A DNA stretch of 6,136 nt from an uncultured bacterium. GTDB lineage: Bacteria > Bacillota > Clostridia > Lachnospirales > Lachnospiraceae. This document shows, piece by piece, positions 5,987-6,136 of this stretch; within the stretch, counting starts at the first letter, position 1; the number at the start of each line of letters is the position of its first letter. Under the pieces are notes generated by a model. That model worked only from the letters and a program-made list of their open reading frames with translations. It was not told the origin of the DNA and ran no database searches. The stretch covers positions 1 to 6,136 of the forward strand of contig CALBJL010000028.1 of assembly GCA_937893485.1 (NCBI GenBank), read 5' to 3'. The translations under genes and the position numbers were made by a program.

Positions 5987-6136
5987 TACGAACTAGCAGT
6001 TTTCGTTGCATAAGCCCGCAGCTTCCGCAAGTATGTCTGTTTTGCTTTCATTGCACGACCCATTCCGATGAGCCTTCACAGAACAAAATTGTGTCAGCAA
6101 AGGCTTCCACAATTTGAAGTCTCATCTCCATCGTGC
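5987..6136. other. 150-bp 3' flank without a recognisable gene
   Basis: No gene, tRNA or T-tailed terminator is evident after pepD. On the minus strand there are two short open frames: ATG at 6131-6129 to TGA at 6050-6048 (27 residues, open further to the window edge), and ATG at 6051-6049 to TAG at 5985-5983 (22 residues, Lys/Arg-rich). The second starts in an ATGA overlap with the first stop. Neither has a convincing ribosome binding site or a family I know. They may be remnants of a gene entering from the right, or chance. Confidence 0.3.
6086..6115. other. imperfect hairpin with symmetrical internal loop
   Basis: AAATTGTG (6086-6093) pairs with CACAATTT (6108-6115). Inside, AGC (6096-6098) pairs with GCT (6103-6105) around an AAAG loop. 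The two stems are separated by a 2x2 internal loop, TC/TC on the plus strand and GA/GA on the minus strand, where tandem G-A pairs could form. No T-run follows on the plus strand; on the minus strand the arm continues into TGTT. It could be a terminator or part of a structured RNA continuing to the right. Confidence 0.3.

Overview
The window reads as ordinary chromosomal DNA of a Gram-positive anaerobe of the class Clostridia, most likely Lachnospiraceae. The reasons are moderately GC-rich coding sequence, AGGAG-type ribosome binding sites, a consensus SigA promoter, a DUF4321 membrane protein (a Firmicutes family), and the set OPT transporter / PqqD-like protein / M20C dipeptidase, which resembles gene sets I recall from gut Clostridia. 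The taxonomic call is inference; there is no rRNA or marker gene here.

Layout. Bases 1-597 (+) are the 3' part of a Lon-type AAA+ ATPase that stops at the end of the ATPase lid and has no S16 peptidase domain. A small DUF4321 gene (657-917, -) converges on it. Two hairpins between and over their ends probably terminate both. A 128-bp divergent spacer with an inverted repeat then leads into azlC-azlD (1046-2078, +), a two-subunit branched-chain amino acid exporter with an 8-nt gene overlap. A 191-bp spacer holds a perfect SigA promoter (TTGACA, 17 bp, TATAAT) and a short leader with a small hairpin. This promoter drives a three-gene operon: OPT-family oligopeptide transporter (2270-4168), PqqD-like small protein (4149-4499) and PepD-type aminoacyl-histidine dipeptidase (4532-5986). 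The last 150 bases hold no gene I can name, only a hairpin and two short minus-strand frames.

How the genes fit together. The OPT-PqqD-PepD operon looks like a peptide-scavenging unit: import by OPT, then intracellular hydrolysis by a zinc dipeptidase. AzlCD could export surplus branched-chain amino acids released by peptide breakdown, although it is a separate transcription unit and this link is inference. The most interesting point is the PqqD-like protein. Its fold is best known as a peptide-binding partner of radical SAM enzymes in RiPP biosynthesis, yet here it is translationally coupled to a peptide transporter, with no modifying enzyme in the window.
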